From contig BNTT01000006.1 in assembly GCA_025996815.1 (NCBI GenBank), positions 1 through 48,165 on the forward strand: DNA of 48,165 nucleotides. Reading direction: 5' to 3'. Below are positions 16,198 to 24,653 of the stretch, one piece after another. This stretch comes from Bacteroidia bacterium. GTDB taxonomy: Bacteria > Bacteroidota > Bacteroidia > Bacteroidales > Azobacteroidaceae. Each line of letters begins with the position of its first letter. Position 1 is the first letter of the stretch. The translations under genes were made by a program, and so were the position numbers. The notes under the pieces are model-generated. The model saw nothing but the letters and a program-made list of their open reading frames with translations. It did no database searches and had not been told where the DNA came from.

Positions 16198-19008
16198 TTA
16201 TTGTACAGGATTCATAATCACCTCAATGAAATTGCCTTGCGACAGCAACTCCTGCGTGAGGTTTTTGATGTCTTCGGGCGTGAGAGCGTCCACGAGGGCG
16301 CGGTAGTTGGTGTGCGTTTCGTCGTTGTAGAGATAGGCATTCATCAGCACATCACTCCAATAGTTGTTCGTCTTTTCGTCTTCCTGAAATTTCTTGACGA
16401 GATATTCTTTAACCTTTTGGAAATCAGATGCTTCCGGACCCTCTTCGGCAATCTTTTTTATTTCGCGCGCCACAAGCGGCGTGATGCCCGAAGCCCTTTC
16501 GGGGTCGGTGTCGAAACTGATTTGCAGCATAGTCAGCCCTTCGGGGATGCGCTGCAAGCCCACCTGCGCACGCACGCCATACGCACCGCCGGCTTCGTCG
16601 CGCACGGCACGCTGAAACACGATGTCGAGCACCTGCTTCAAGGCATTGACCGTCAATCTGTTTTTCTGATTGGACTTCAACTTGCCGCTGTAGAGTTCAA
16701 AAGCCGTCGTTTTGGGCGTTTTCATTTCCTGTGTAAAAACATCTGCAATCTCGCCCTTGTTAGGCTCCGGATTCGACAATTTGTAGGTCGCCTTTTTGTT
16801 GCCGGAGGGCAGGGACGCCAGATATTGTTCCACCAGCGGCTTCAACGCCTGCTCGTCGATGGTGCCGACAAAAGTGAACGTGAAGGTGCCCGGATTGGCA
16901 TAAATCTGTTTGTAGAGCGCGATGGTGCGGTCGTAATTCAGCATCGTTTCCGCATCTTCATACGTCAATTGCTTGGTGCGCGGATTATCGCCATACATCG
17001 CCTTGGTGCGGTGCAAGCCCATAATGAACGATGGCTCGGTGCTCTGATTTTTCAGCATCGTCTTGTAATAATTCATCAAAGAATTGTACGCCGATTCGTC
17101 CTTGCGCGGAGCCGTGAAATACAGATAGGTCAATTGCAAGAGCGTTTCCGCGTCTTTAATCGTGGTGGAGCCGACCAGCCCCTGAGTGTAGTTGGAGATG
17201 GAAGCGTGTATGCCCACCGATTTCCCCGCCAGCACTTTTTTCAAGTCGGTGGCACTGAAAGCACCCACACCGCCAATTTCGGGCACGCCGTCCGCCATAT
17301 TGGCATTGAAAATATCGGCATCCGCGATGTTAGACGTGCCGCCGAAGGCGTGTCCCGACATCACGATTTGGTCGTCTTTGTAGTCCGTTTTCTTCAAAAC
17401 GACTTTCATCCCGTTGGAAAGCGTCCACACGGTGGCATCAAGTTTGGCATCGCGTGCCGTTTTCACCACTTTGCCCGCTTTCGGCAATTGGGCAACCAGC
17501 GGCTCGTTGGAAACGGTTTCTTCGTAGGCTTCCACTTTCTCGGCAACGGCAGACTGATAAACCGCCCGCAACTCGTCGGCGGTGGGATAGGTCAGCCCTT
17601 CTTTTTGCGGTCCGAGCACGGCAATCACCGCCTCGCTATTGTTTATCAGCTGTTGCGCCAGCCCGCTCAGTGCCTGCGCCGTAATCTGCGGGGCAATAGT
17701 TTTCACAAAATCGTATTCAAAAGCAATGCCCGGAATGGCTTCGTCGTTGGTGAACGCGCGCACATATTCCTGCGTGAAAGAGCCGTTCAGAGCCTTGAGG
17801 CGGTTGTTGTATTGATTTTCGTAGTATTTCAACAGATTTGCCTTGGCACGTTCCACCTCCGCATCGGTGAAGCCGTATTGCTTGACGCGCTCATTTTCGC
17901 GCACCAGCACGGCTAATGTTTCGCTCACCCTGTTTTCCTTGCTCAACGCCATTGCCGACCACGATTTCTTCGTTTTTGCGACATTGCCGAAATCGCCGTC
18001 AAAAGCGGTGGAGGCACTGAAAGGGGCATCCTCTTTCTGCGCTATTTCTTGAAGCCGGTCGGCAAGAATTTTCGTTGCCAGCCCTTTCACTATCTGATAC
18101 GACATACCGGCAACCGTTTTTTGCAATTCCTTGGGAAATAAATCGTGCTTCAAATAGAGATTGACCTGCGTTTGCGTGGCTTCGGGGTCGAGCGCAATCG
18201 ACACGATAGCCTCCTTGCTGTCGGGCACGGGGAAATAGACCCGCTCGGCGGGATTAACCGGCGCGGGAACATCTGCAAACAGCCTTTTCAGTTTCGCTTC
18301 CACTTCCCTGGCATCAATGTCGCCCACCACGATAATCGCCTGCAAATCAGGACGATACCACTTTTTATAATAGTCTTTCAACGTTTGATAGGGAAAATTT
18401 TCCACCACGTCCATACTGCCGATGGGCATACGATTGGCATATTTACTGCCCACAAGTATCTCCGACAGTTGTTTTTCCATTGTGCGCAGGCTCGGCGTGT
18501 TGCGCGTCCGCCATTCTTCCTTGATGACTAAGCGTTCCTCGTCGATTTGCTCGTTGGTGAGCGAAGCAAACCCCGACCAGTCGTGCAAAATCAGCAGACA
18601 CGAGTCGATAATGCCCTCGCGCACGACCGGCACGCTCGACAGATTATAAACCGTTTCGTCAAACGACGTGTAGGCATTGGCATTCGCGCCAAACTTCACC
18701 CCGATAGTTTCGAGCCAGTTCAGCATCGTCTTTTTGCCCGGATAATTCTTTGTTCCGTTAAACATCATGTGTTCCAAAAAGTGCGCCAGCCCCGCCTGTT
18801 CATCCTCTTCCTGCATCGACCCCACCCGCTGAGCGATATAAAAATCCGCCCGCTGTTCGGGATACCCGTTGTGCCGGATATAATAAGTAAGACCATTGTC
18901 CAACGTCCCGTAAACCACCGCCGAATCCACCGGCAACAGGGGAGGCATCTGCGCATACCCCAACGCCGCGAGGGCAACAAAAACCAAGAGCAAAAAAGAC
19001 TTTTTCAT
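16198..19008 (-). CDS. Secreted M16-family zinc metallopeptidase (insulinase/pitrilysin type)
   Basis: A 936-residue protein with a signal peptide (about 1-20). The inverted zinc motif HxxEH is at His76-Glu79-His80 (GLAHFLEHMMFNG), with the third ligand in the ERLVIKEEW helix about 75 residues later. The remainder forms further M16 domains, of which the C-terminal half lacks the zinc motif, as usual in two-module members. It likely degrades peptides in the periplasm. The start at 19008 is chosen: the alternative 36 bases upstream is a TTG inside the -7 box at 19042-19049 and would spoil the signal peptide. First gene of the leftward cluster and divergent from dinB. Confidence 0.92.
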   Translation of the reverse strand: MKKSFLLLVFVALAALGYAQMPPLLPVDSAVVYGTLDNGLTYYIRHNGYPEQRADFYIAQRVGSMQEEDEQAGLAHFLEHMMFNGTKNYPGKKTMLNWLETIGVKFGANANAYTSFDETVYNLSSVPVVREGIIDSCLLILHDWSGFASLTNEQIDEERLVIKEEWRTRNTPSLRTMEKQLSEILVGSKYANRMPIGSMDVVENFPYQTLKDYYKKWYRPDLQAIIVVGDIDAREVEAKLKRLFADVPAPVNPAERVYFPVPDSKEAIVSIALDPEATQTQVNLYLKHDLFPKELQKTVAGMSYQIVKGLATKILADRLQEIAQKEDAPFSASTAFDGDFGNVAKTKKSWSAMALSKENRVSETLAVLVRENERVKQYGFTDAEVERAKANLLKYYENQYNNRLKALNGSFTQEYVRAFTNDEAIPGIAFEYDFVKTIAPQITAQALSGLAQQLINNSEAVIAVLGPQKEGLTYPTADELRAVYQSAVAEKVEAYEETVSNEPLVAQLPKAGKVVKTARDAKLDATVWTLSNGMKVVLKKTDYKDDQIVMSGHAFGGTSNIADADIFNANMADGVPEIGGVGAFSATDLKKVLAGKSVGIHASISNYTQGLVGSTTIKDAETLLQLTYLYFTAPRKDESAYNSLMNYYKTMLKNQSTEPSFIMGLHRTKAMYGDNPRTKQLTYEDAETMLNYDRTIALYKQIYANPGTFTFTFVGTIDEQALKPLVEQYLASLPSGNKKATYKLSNPEPNKGEIADVFTQEMKTPKTTAFELYSGKLKSNQKNRLTVNALKQVLDIVFQRAVRDEAGGAYGVRAQVGLQRIPEGLTMLQISFDTDPERASGITPLVAREIKKIAEEGPEASDFQKVKEYLVKKFQEDEKTNNYWSDVLMNAYLYNDETHTNYRALVDALTPEDIKNLTQELLSQGNFIEVIMNPVQ

Positions 19009-19041
19009 CGTATATATTTTTTTATAGTGAATAATTGGGTG

Positions 19042-19049
19042 CAAAGGTA
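19042..19049 (-). promoter_or_regulatory. -7 box of the M16 peptidase cluster
   Basis: The minus strand reads TACCTTTG, about 33 bases before the ATG at 19008. Only 23 bases separate it from the divergent dinB -7 box, so the two promoters share one upstream region. Confidence 0.65.
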
Positions 19050-19072
19050 TAAAAAAATTTTGGAATATTTAG

Positions 19073-19080
19073 TATCTTTG
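19073..19080 (+). promoter_or_regulatory. dinB -7 box
   Basis: TATCTTTG on the plus strand, ending 5 bases before the GTG start at 19086. The transcript should therefore start at or just before the start codon. Confidence 0.65.
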
Positions 19081-19085
19081 CATCC

Positions 19086-20156
19086 GTGCGAAAAATTATT
19101 CACATCGATATGGATGCTTTCTATGCCTCTGTGGAGCAGCGCGACAATCCGGAGTTGCGCGGCAAGCCCATTGCGGTGGGCTATGGGGCGGCGCGGGGCG
19201 TGATTTGCACTGCCAGCTATGAGGCACGCCGGCTGGGTATTCGCTCTGCTATGCCTTCTCTGACGGCTTTGCACAAGTGTCCCGAACTGATTTTCGTGCC
19301 TCCGCGCTTTGAGGCTTACCACGAAGTGTCGATGCAAATTCGGGGAATTTTTGGGGAATATACCGATTTGGTGGAGCCTTTGTCGCTGGATGAGGCGTTT
19401 TTGGACGTAACAGTCAACCACAAAAACAACCCTTCTGCCACCCTGATTGCGCAAGAAATATTACAAAAAATTTTTACACAAACCGCTCTGACGGCTTCTG
19501 CGGGCGTATCCGTCAATAAATTTCTGGCGAAAATTGCCTCCGACTGGAAGAAGCCAAACGGACTTTTCGTGATTCCGCCGCAAGAGGCTGAAAAGTTTGT
19601 AGAAACCCTGCCCATCGAAAAATTCTTCGGCGTAGGGCGCGTAACTGCCCAAAAGATGCGCGAAAGTTACATCTTCACAGGGGGCGATTTGAAGCAACAT
19701 TCGGAATCCACCCTCGTCAGAATGTTCGGAAAAGCCGGACACAGCCTCTATCTGAATGCTCGCGCCATCGACGAACGGGAGGTGGAACCCAACCGCATCA
19801 CCAAGTCGGTCAGCTCCGAAACAACTTTTGCGCAGGACAAAAACAACCGAATTTTGCTAACCGCCGAACTGTATCCTTTAGCCAAAGAGGTGATGGAACG
19901 AATGCAAGACGAAAATTTTTACGGCAAAACCATCACCCTGAAAATCAAATACGCCGATTTCAAAACCATCACACGAAGCAAAACACTACCGCAAACCATC
20001 ACCGATTTCCAAGCCCTGTGGCACCCCGCAAGGGAAATGATGAAACAGATAGACCTCTCAGAACAGCCCGTAAGGCTGATTGGCATCGGCGTGAGCAATG
20101 CGAGTGATGATTTGCCTGCTAAAAAATATACCCAGTTGGAATTGAAATTATTTTAA
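19086..20156 (+). CDS. dinB: DNA polymerase IV (Y-family)
   Basis: A 356-residue translesion DNA polymerase. The catalytic carboxylates are visible: Asp8 and Asp10 in HIDMDAFYASVEQ, and Asp-Glu in SLDEAFLDV near 102-103. The HhH-type segment (IEKFFGVGRVTAQKMRE, about 178-196) and the little-finger domain (about 240-350) follow. The GTG start at 19086 gives the normal MRKIIHIDMDAF N-terminus; the next ATG would remove the first catalytic Asp. A -7 box ends just 5 bases ahead, so the message is nearly leaderless. No LexA-type operator was recognised. The C-terminus (QLELKLF) resembles a beta-clamp-binding tail. Confidence 0.95.
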   Translation: MRKIIHIDMDAFYASVEQRDNPELRGKPIAVGYGAARGVICTASYEARRLGIRSAMPSLTALHKCPELIFVPPRFEAYHEVSMQIRGIFGEYTDLVEPLSLDEAFLDVTVNHKNNPSATLIAQEILQKIFTQTALTASAGVSVNKFLAKIASDWKKPNGLFVIPPQEAEKFVETLPIEKFFGVGRVTAQKMRESYIFTGGDLKQHSESTLVRMFGKAGHSLYLNARAIDEREVEPNRITKSVSSETTFAQDKNNRILLTAELYPLAKEVMERMQDENFYGKTITLKIKYADFKTITRSKTLPQTITDFQALWHPAREMMKQIDLSEQPVRLIGIGVSNASDDLPAKKYTQLELKLF

Positions 20157-20258
20157 GGCAATTTGCTTGCATATTTTTGTTGCACTTAGAAATTGAATTT
20201 GCCTTGCCCCGTTTTTTTTTATCAGGGCAAACGCATCTTAATTTTTTCGGAGCCCTCG

Positions 20259-20266
20259 TACCTTTG
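20259..20266 (+). promoter_or_regulatory. -7 box inside the inverted-repeat pair
   Basis: TACCTTTG, followed 7 bases later by the ATG at 20273. In the present orientation it points right, towards the livG fragment and the two-component cassette. Confidence 0.5.
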
Positions 20267-20272
20267 CCGCGG

Positions 20273-20371
20273 ATGGTGGTCAAGCCCGCAAATGACAAAG
20301 TGCTTTTGAGCCAGCCCCTTTCAAATTTAACTCCGTTCGGGGTAGTTGTAGCGCGGCAGTTGATTATTTAA
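20273..20371 (+). CDS. Possible 32-residue peptide inside the inverted repeats
   Basis: The frame starts with ATG 7 bases after a -7 box and ends just before the right repeat arm. It has a hydrophobic C-terminus (FGVVVARQLII). No family is recognised, and such a short frame can occur by chance; it is listed because it fills the space between the repeats and is correctly placed behind a promoter. Confidence 0.25.
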   Translation: MVVKPANDKVLLSQPLSNLTPFGVVVARQLII

Positions 20372-20433
20372 CATAAATTAAGATGCGTTTGATTTTTTTT
20401 TATTGAAAGTTGCATTTTTAAAATAATTATTTG

Positions 20434-20441
20434 TAACTTTG
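20434..20441 (+). promoter_or_regulatory. -7 box of the livG fragment / two-component cassette
   Basis: TAACTTTG, 31 bases before the ATG at 20472, with a TTG at 20410-20412 that is 21 bases upstream and may be the -33 element. Because the livG frame is broken soon after its start, this native promoter may now drive the cassette at 20778-25041. Confidence 0.55.
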
Positions 20442-20471
20442 CGGCGTTATTTCAGAAACAAACGAAATAGT

Positions 20472-20771
20472 ATGCTTGAATTGAAAAATATACATAAATC
20501 TTTCGGCGATGTCCGCGTTCTGAATGGAGTGAATCTCCGTTTGGAAAGGGGTTGTGTATATACGCTCAAGGGTGGTAATGGTTCGGGCAAGACTACCTTA
20601 CTCAACATTATATTGGGATTTCTGACACCAACAGCAGGTATTGTATCGGTAGCCGAGTTGTCGCGATTTCGGCAATTTTATACGGTATATCCTCAAATTT
20701 TTGGGACGCTACTGTCCCAAAAATTGAGGACAATGACAATACAAAATGCGCAATTAGTAATAAATACTTAA
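20472..20771 (+). pseudogene. LivG-like ABC transporter ATPase, 5' fragment
   Basis: The first 56 or so codons encode a normal branched-chain amino-acid type (LivG-like) ATPase start: LELKNIHKSFGDVRVL, then the Walker A GGNGSGKTTLLN (about 35-46) and GFLTPTAG. After about base 20640 the similarity ends. The frame continues with unrelated residues to a stop at 20771, so the Q-loop, signature motif and Walker B are lost. The matching 3' fragment of a liv-type permease lies 4.4 kb away at 25188, so the cassette between them appears to have replaced or split a native transporter locus. The ATG at 20472 is chosen over a TTG inside the -7 box. Confidence 0.8.
20691..20729. repeat. Strong hairpin just before the histidine kinase gene
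   Basis: Arms 20691-20707 and 20714-20729 pair over 16 positions with one bulged base and a six-base loop. A second hairpin, GCCGA/TCGGC, lies at 20652-20673. Both are just right of the point where livG similarity ends, so they may mark the left end of the inserted DNA or act as an attenuator before the kinase gene. Confidence 0.65.
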
Positions 20772-20777
20772 AAAGCA

Positions 20778-23522
20778 ATGATTTATACTGTATATCATAT
20801 AGACAACATAATAGAACAAATTTCTGATTTGCCAAACTTGACAAATGAGTGGAGCGAAAAGGAATCTGTTAATACAACTATAATGCGAATCATTTATGAT
20901 GAACTTCGACCAATTATTTCTAATGCTGTTGTCTTATGGGACAATAGTATTGGTAAACCAATAATTGAAAATGAATTTTACCCGAAAGAATTTAAGTTCA
21001 ATTATACTCCTTATTTTGAAGATAATATAGCATTAATAAATAAATGCATCTACCCAATTAAAGGTAAAGATGCTGTCCTTGAATATCGAGATTATTTAAA
21101 ATCCGCAATATTAAGTTGGCATTCAATATGTGCATTACCAATATTTAATAAATGTAACAATCGAAAAGGAGTTATTATTTTGTTATCGTATCATGATGAC
21201 ATTCCTCTCTTAGATAAACAAGTAGATCGCCTGCAAAGAACTATAAATGAAACGTTGTCTTTATATGCTGATTATAGTTTCATTGTTCAATTATCTGATT
21301 TTACAGACACAGAAAGACCTGAAAAAACACTATCTAATAAATATGATATTTTATCTAAAGCTTTAAAAATTCACAAAAACAATATTAAACATTTTTCAAT
21401 TTGGAAAATAGATGATATTAGTGATGATAATTTTAATGTAATCAAAGAAAAAAGTCAACATTTTGAAGATATCGAGAACGAAAAACACCAAACTTACAAG
21501 TTGAATAGTTTAGACAATAGAAGTCATAGAATTATTGATTATGTCAATAATTCTATGATAGGAAAAGGAATAAGAGGAGAATTAAAAAAAGGAGAAGAAT
21601 CAACCAAAACGGATAGAAAAAAAATAAGCGTATCAAAATACATCAAGTATGCTACATTTACAGAACAAGATATTAACCCAAACTCTTGTTTCACGGAGGA
21701 ATATTGTGAAAAATCAAGTATAGTACCAAACGAAACCGAGATAATTTATATTCCAATTGTTCCTATACGACTTAATGTAAAAACAGATACAATCAATGTA
21801 TTGTGTTTATACATTAACAACCGGCACGATTCTATTTTTAAAGGTTCGTCTATAATCTCAATATTTTCTCGAAAAGTGTATGAATCACTGACTTTACACA
21901 ACCAACTTATCAGAAATGATACAACAAACAAAGTATTAGAGGTAGACAAAGATGGAGATGATTACTATTTTAGTGTCGCTGAAATATTAAGAAATAAAAA
22001 CCAATGTACAGGTTGTTATATATATATGAAAGAAAAAATTGATTATTTACGAATGGTAATTGGAACGGAAAAAAAAGAGGAGGAAGAAAACGCAAGTAAA
22101 GTTATTTCAGAAAAAAAGCCGGGTAAAGAAATTGTTATTGATAAAATGCGATTGCAATTACCAAAAGCAAAAGTTTTTTATGATGACAGTCGATTTCGTG
22201 AATTTTTAGAAAAAAGCATTACTGGAGAGATTAACCCTAATATAGAACAATCTTCAAAAAAGAGAGATTATTATTTGCATTATGGGGATTATCCGAAAGA
22301 ACCGGATTTAGTATATTCAGCAATATTAATCCCAATCAGAGATAAAAAACAGGACTTTGCCGGATTTGTATTATTCACAAATAAATATGGTTCCAATGGG
22401 AGCACTGACCAAAAATTTTCGCCTTATTTTTCTGCACATAATGAATCCATTGTTTCGCCAAGTATAGAATCCATATATAGATATAAATTATTGCAAGATT
22501 CTATCAAAAACAAAGATATATTATTAAGGAAAATACGCCACGAAATTCCTCACGAAGTAAATTTAATAAACAAGCAAGCAAAAGAAATAAAAGATTATTT
22601 TATTGAACAAAAAAAAGAAGAAGAAGCGTGGAATTCTGACCACCAACTCCTTGAAAAATATTCTCGCAAAATAAGCGTAACCAATCAATTGGCATTATCC
22701 AATACGCGAATAGAATTAATCGCGAATTTTGCGACTTCAGTAAATTTTACTGAAAGAGAAATTTTGAAAAAAAGAAAAACATTAAACTTTACTACATACA
22801 TTAATTCGGTCAAGGACATATTTAGAGAAGAAGCAAAAAGCAAAGGAATTGATATAAAATTTAATGAAGAAAAAGCAAATTACAATATTGAAAAAGTAAG
22901 TAGATTTTATGAATTGGCTATACATAACATAATATTTAACGCCATACGTTATTCCCGATTTGGGACTTGTGTAGAAGTTAGCATGAGTCCAGGAACAATC
23001 GAAATCATAAATTACGGGATTGGAATAAAGCCAGAAGAAAAAGATAAGATATATGAAGAAAATTATAGAGGAGATGAGGCAATAAAATTCACAGAAGATG
23101 GTTTGGGTTTTGGACTTTATCTTGCAAAAAAAGTAATACAGGCTCATAAGAACCAAGGAATAACTCATAAACTAACTCATCAATCAACAGAATTATATGA
23201 ATGTAATTATGCAGGAATTAGTAGTTTTTGTAACTTTTTAGATTCTAGTCCTAACGGATGTCGGTTATTAAACGAATTTATTAAAGATGATGCTCTTAAA
23301 GTTAATTGGTTAGATTATCAAAATTTCCGAACAGAAATGAATGCTCGCCTTATGCAATCAAAGTACAAGCATAATCCAATAAACAAAGAAACTGTTTCTA
23401 ATTTTATAAAAAAAGAATTTATTGCAACTGACGATGGTAAACAAAACAACTTTGATGAATTTCGGAAATTATTTTTAGAATGCAATGTGTATAAAACAAT
23501 TTTCACAATAAAAATTTCATAA
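20778..23522 (+). CDS. Large soluble histidine kinase of the cassette
   Basis: A 914-residue protein with no membrane segment. About 570 N-terminal residues form an unrecognised sensor region; parts look like GAF-type folds (for example around 300-380 and 500-545), but I cannot assign them firmly. The kinase core is clear: an H-box-like IRHEIPHEVNLI near 585-597, the N-box HNIIFNAIRYS near 716-726, a G1 box (NYGIGI) near 750, and DGLGFGLYLAKKV near 775-788. About 125 residues extend beyond the ATPase domain. It would autophosphorylate and pass phosphate to the receivers encoded immediately downstream (next ATG 2 bases after this stop). Very A+T-rich. No DNA-binding regulator is encoded nearby, which sets this apart from ordinary two-component systems. 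Confidence 0.8.
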   Translation: MIYTVYHIDNIIEQISDLPNLTNEWSEKESVNTTIMRIIYDELRPIISNAVVLWDNSIGKPIIENEFYPKEFKFNYTPYFEDNIALINKCIYPIKGKDAVLEYRDYLKSAILSWHSICALPIFNKCNNRKGVIILLSYHDDIPLLDKQVDRLQRTINETLSLYADYSFIVQLSDFTDTERPEKTLSNKYDILSKALKIHKNNIKHFSIWKIDDISDDNFNVIKEKSQHFEDIENEKHQTYKLNSLDNRSHRIIDYVNNSMIGKGIRGELKKGEESTKTDRKKISVSKYIKYATFTEQDINPNSCFTEEYCEKSSIVPNETEIIYIPIVPIRLNVKTDTINVLCLYINNRHDSIFKGSSIISIFSRKVYESLTLHNQLIRNDTTNKVLEVDKDGDDYYFSVAEILRNKNQCTGCYIYMKEKIDYLRMVIGTEKKEEEENASKVISEKKPGKEIVIDKMRLQLPKAKVFYDDSRFREFLEKSITGEINPNIEQSSKKRDYYLHYGDYPKEPDLVYSAILIPIRDKKQDFAGFVLFTNKYGSNGSTDQKFSPYFSAHNESIVSPSIESIYRYKLLQDSIKNKDILLRKIRHEIPHEVNLINKQAKEIKDYFIEQKKEEEAWNSDHQLLEKYSRKISVTNQLALSNTRIELIANFATSVNFTEREILKKRKTLNFTTYINSVKDIFREEAKSKGIDIKFNEEKANYNIEKVSRFYELAIHNIIFNAIRYSRFGTCVEVSMSPGTIEIINYGIGIKPEEKDKIYEENYRGDEAIKFTEDGLGFGLYLAKKVIQAHKNQGITHKLTHQSTELYECNYAGISSFCNFLDSSPNGCRLLNEFIKDDALKVNWLDYQNFRTEMNARLMQSKYKHNPINKETVSNFIKKEFIATDDGKQNNFDEFRKLFLECNVYKTIFTIKIS

Positions 23523-23523
23523 T

Positions 23524-23937
23524 ATGAAAAAGAGAATATTATTAATTGATGACCATCCGGAAGATAATAGTAATTTTATTTCTGCGTTGAGAGATGGTGG
23601 GTATGATGTTGATGTTACCGCATACATCAGCACTGCAAGAATGAAATTAAAACAACCTGATAGGTATGACCTTGTCGTTATAGATGTAATGATGCCACCA
23701 TTGGAGGAAACCTTCAATGACATTGATACCGAGGATGGATTAAGAACAGGACTTGCATACTATGAAGCCGAATTAAAAGGGAAAAATATTCCTGTTGTGT
23801 TTTGGTCTTGGAATGGAGATTTTAAAAAAGACATTACAGATAAAAATTGGGATAAAACCTATTTTGTTTTTAAAGACACAGATGATAATCACTTGCTTGA
23901 TGGAGTAAAGCGTTTTTGTAAAAAACATAATCTTTAA
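23524..23937 (+). CDS. Stand-alone receiver protein 1
   Basis: A 137-residue response-regulator receiver with no output domain. Key residues are Asp9-Asp10 (LLIDDHP), the phosphoacceptor Asp54 (VVIDVMMP), the switch Ser95 (VVFWSW) and Lys117. An insertion after Asp54 (about 59-75, containing IDTEDGLRTGL) is of a kind seen in stand-alone receivers of accessory loci. It starts 2 bases after the kinase stop. It is about 70% identical by eye to the second receiver at 24628. Two such receivers with one kinase suggest one signals and the other drains phosphate, as DtcB does in Detocs; this is inference. Confidence 0.88.
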   Translation: MKKRILLIDDHPEDNSNFISALRDGGYDVDVTAYISTARMKLKQPDRYDLVVIDVMMPPLEETFNDIDTEDGLRTGLAYYEAELKGKNIPVVFWSWNGDFKKDITDKNWDKTYFVFKDTDDNHLLDGVKRFCKKHNL

Positions 23938-23948
23938 AATTATGGAAG

Positions 23949-24653
23949 ATGAAATCAAAGAAAAAATGTAAGTTAGGGCAAAAATGGTTGGAGTTAAAAG
24001 AGTACAATTGTTTCTTTTGGTATGTTCTAATTTCTTCTATTGTTATTGTGTTACTTTTTGCTATTATTGTGTGGAAAATAATATTAGTAGAAAATTACGA
24101 ATTTAGTCTTAATTTTCAAGATACAATTCCTCTTATTCTTACTGTATTGGGTGTGTTTATTGCATTTACGGCGATTAATATATATTCTATTTTTAATTCT
24201 CGCATCAATGAAGAAAAACAAGCATTGCAAAAACTTAATGATAAATATGAAACCAAAATAGAAGATTTGACAAAGAATTATAAAAAAATTAATAGACATA
24301 TAGATAAAATTATTACTTTTTTTCCTTATCAAGAGAAAACGAAATTATTACTTGACGAATTTGAATTGGAGAATATGTTGCGTAACCTTATAGACATAAA
24401 TATTCCAATAATTGATAGGATAACTGCTGCGTGGAAGCTAATTAGAGTTATTGAGGACAAAAAGAAATCCATAAATACGACTAATCTTAAAGACGAGAGT
24501 AAAGATTTGGAAGGAGAATTAATAATATTGAAACTTAAAATTAAGTCAAGAATAAAAAATAAAAAATTCAACAACGTAACTAACCAATCTTTTCAAGATC
24601 CAATTAAACGATTAAAAGATTTGCTAAATGAAAAAGAAAATACTATTAGTTGA
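23949..24653 (+). CDS. Two-helix membrane protein with coiled coil, putative effector
   Basis: A 234-residue protein, not recognised as a named family. It has two membrane segments, at about 24-47 and 59-82, followed by a coiled coil (about 86-118) and a charged, helical C-terminal region of about 110 residues that faces the cytoplasm if the N-terminus is inside. It lies between the two receiver genes. The second receiver starts 26 bases inside its 3' end, so the products are made together. In a kinase-receiver cassette lacking any transcription factor, this is the most likely output protein, for example by acting on the membrane. That role is inferred from position. Confidence 0.7.
   Translation: MKSKKKCKLGQKWLELKEYNCFFWYVLISSIVIVLLFAIIVWKIILVENYEFSLNFQDTIPLILTVLGVFIAFTAINIYSIFNSRINEEKQALQKLNDKYETKIEDLTKNYKKINRHIDKIITFFPYQEKTKLLLDEFELENMLRNLIDINIPIIDRITAAWKLIRVIEDKKKSINTTNLKDESKDLEGELIILKLKIKSRIKNKKFNNVTNQSFQDPIKRLKDLLNEKENTIS

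Larger units (their letters stand above)
20228..20391. repeat. 17-bp perfect inverted repeats enclosing a promoter: possible invertible element
   Basis: CAAACGCATCTTAATTT at 20228-20244 and its exact reverse complement at 20375-20391. They enclose 130 bases that contain a TACCTTTG -7 box (20259-20266) and a 32-codon open frame. Arm length and spacing are like those of invertible promoters known from gut Bacteroidota. A small mobile-element relic with terminal repeats is the main alternative. No recombinase gene is present in the window. The surrounding spacer between dinB and the livG fragment (20157-20471) otherwise holds only a TTGCCC/GGGCAA hairpin (20204-20230) that overlaps the left arm. 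Confidence 0.5.

Noticed and set aside
16201..17916. 571-codon open frame on the plus strand opposite the M16 peptidase gene
   Set aside because: It lies wholly antisense to a conserved peptidase, has no family similarity or promoter, and its Arg/His-rich, Gln-rich composition is typical of a shadow frame of a G+C-richer gene.
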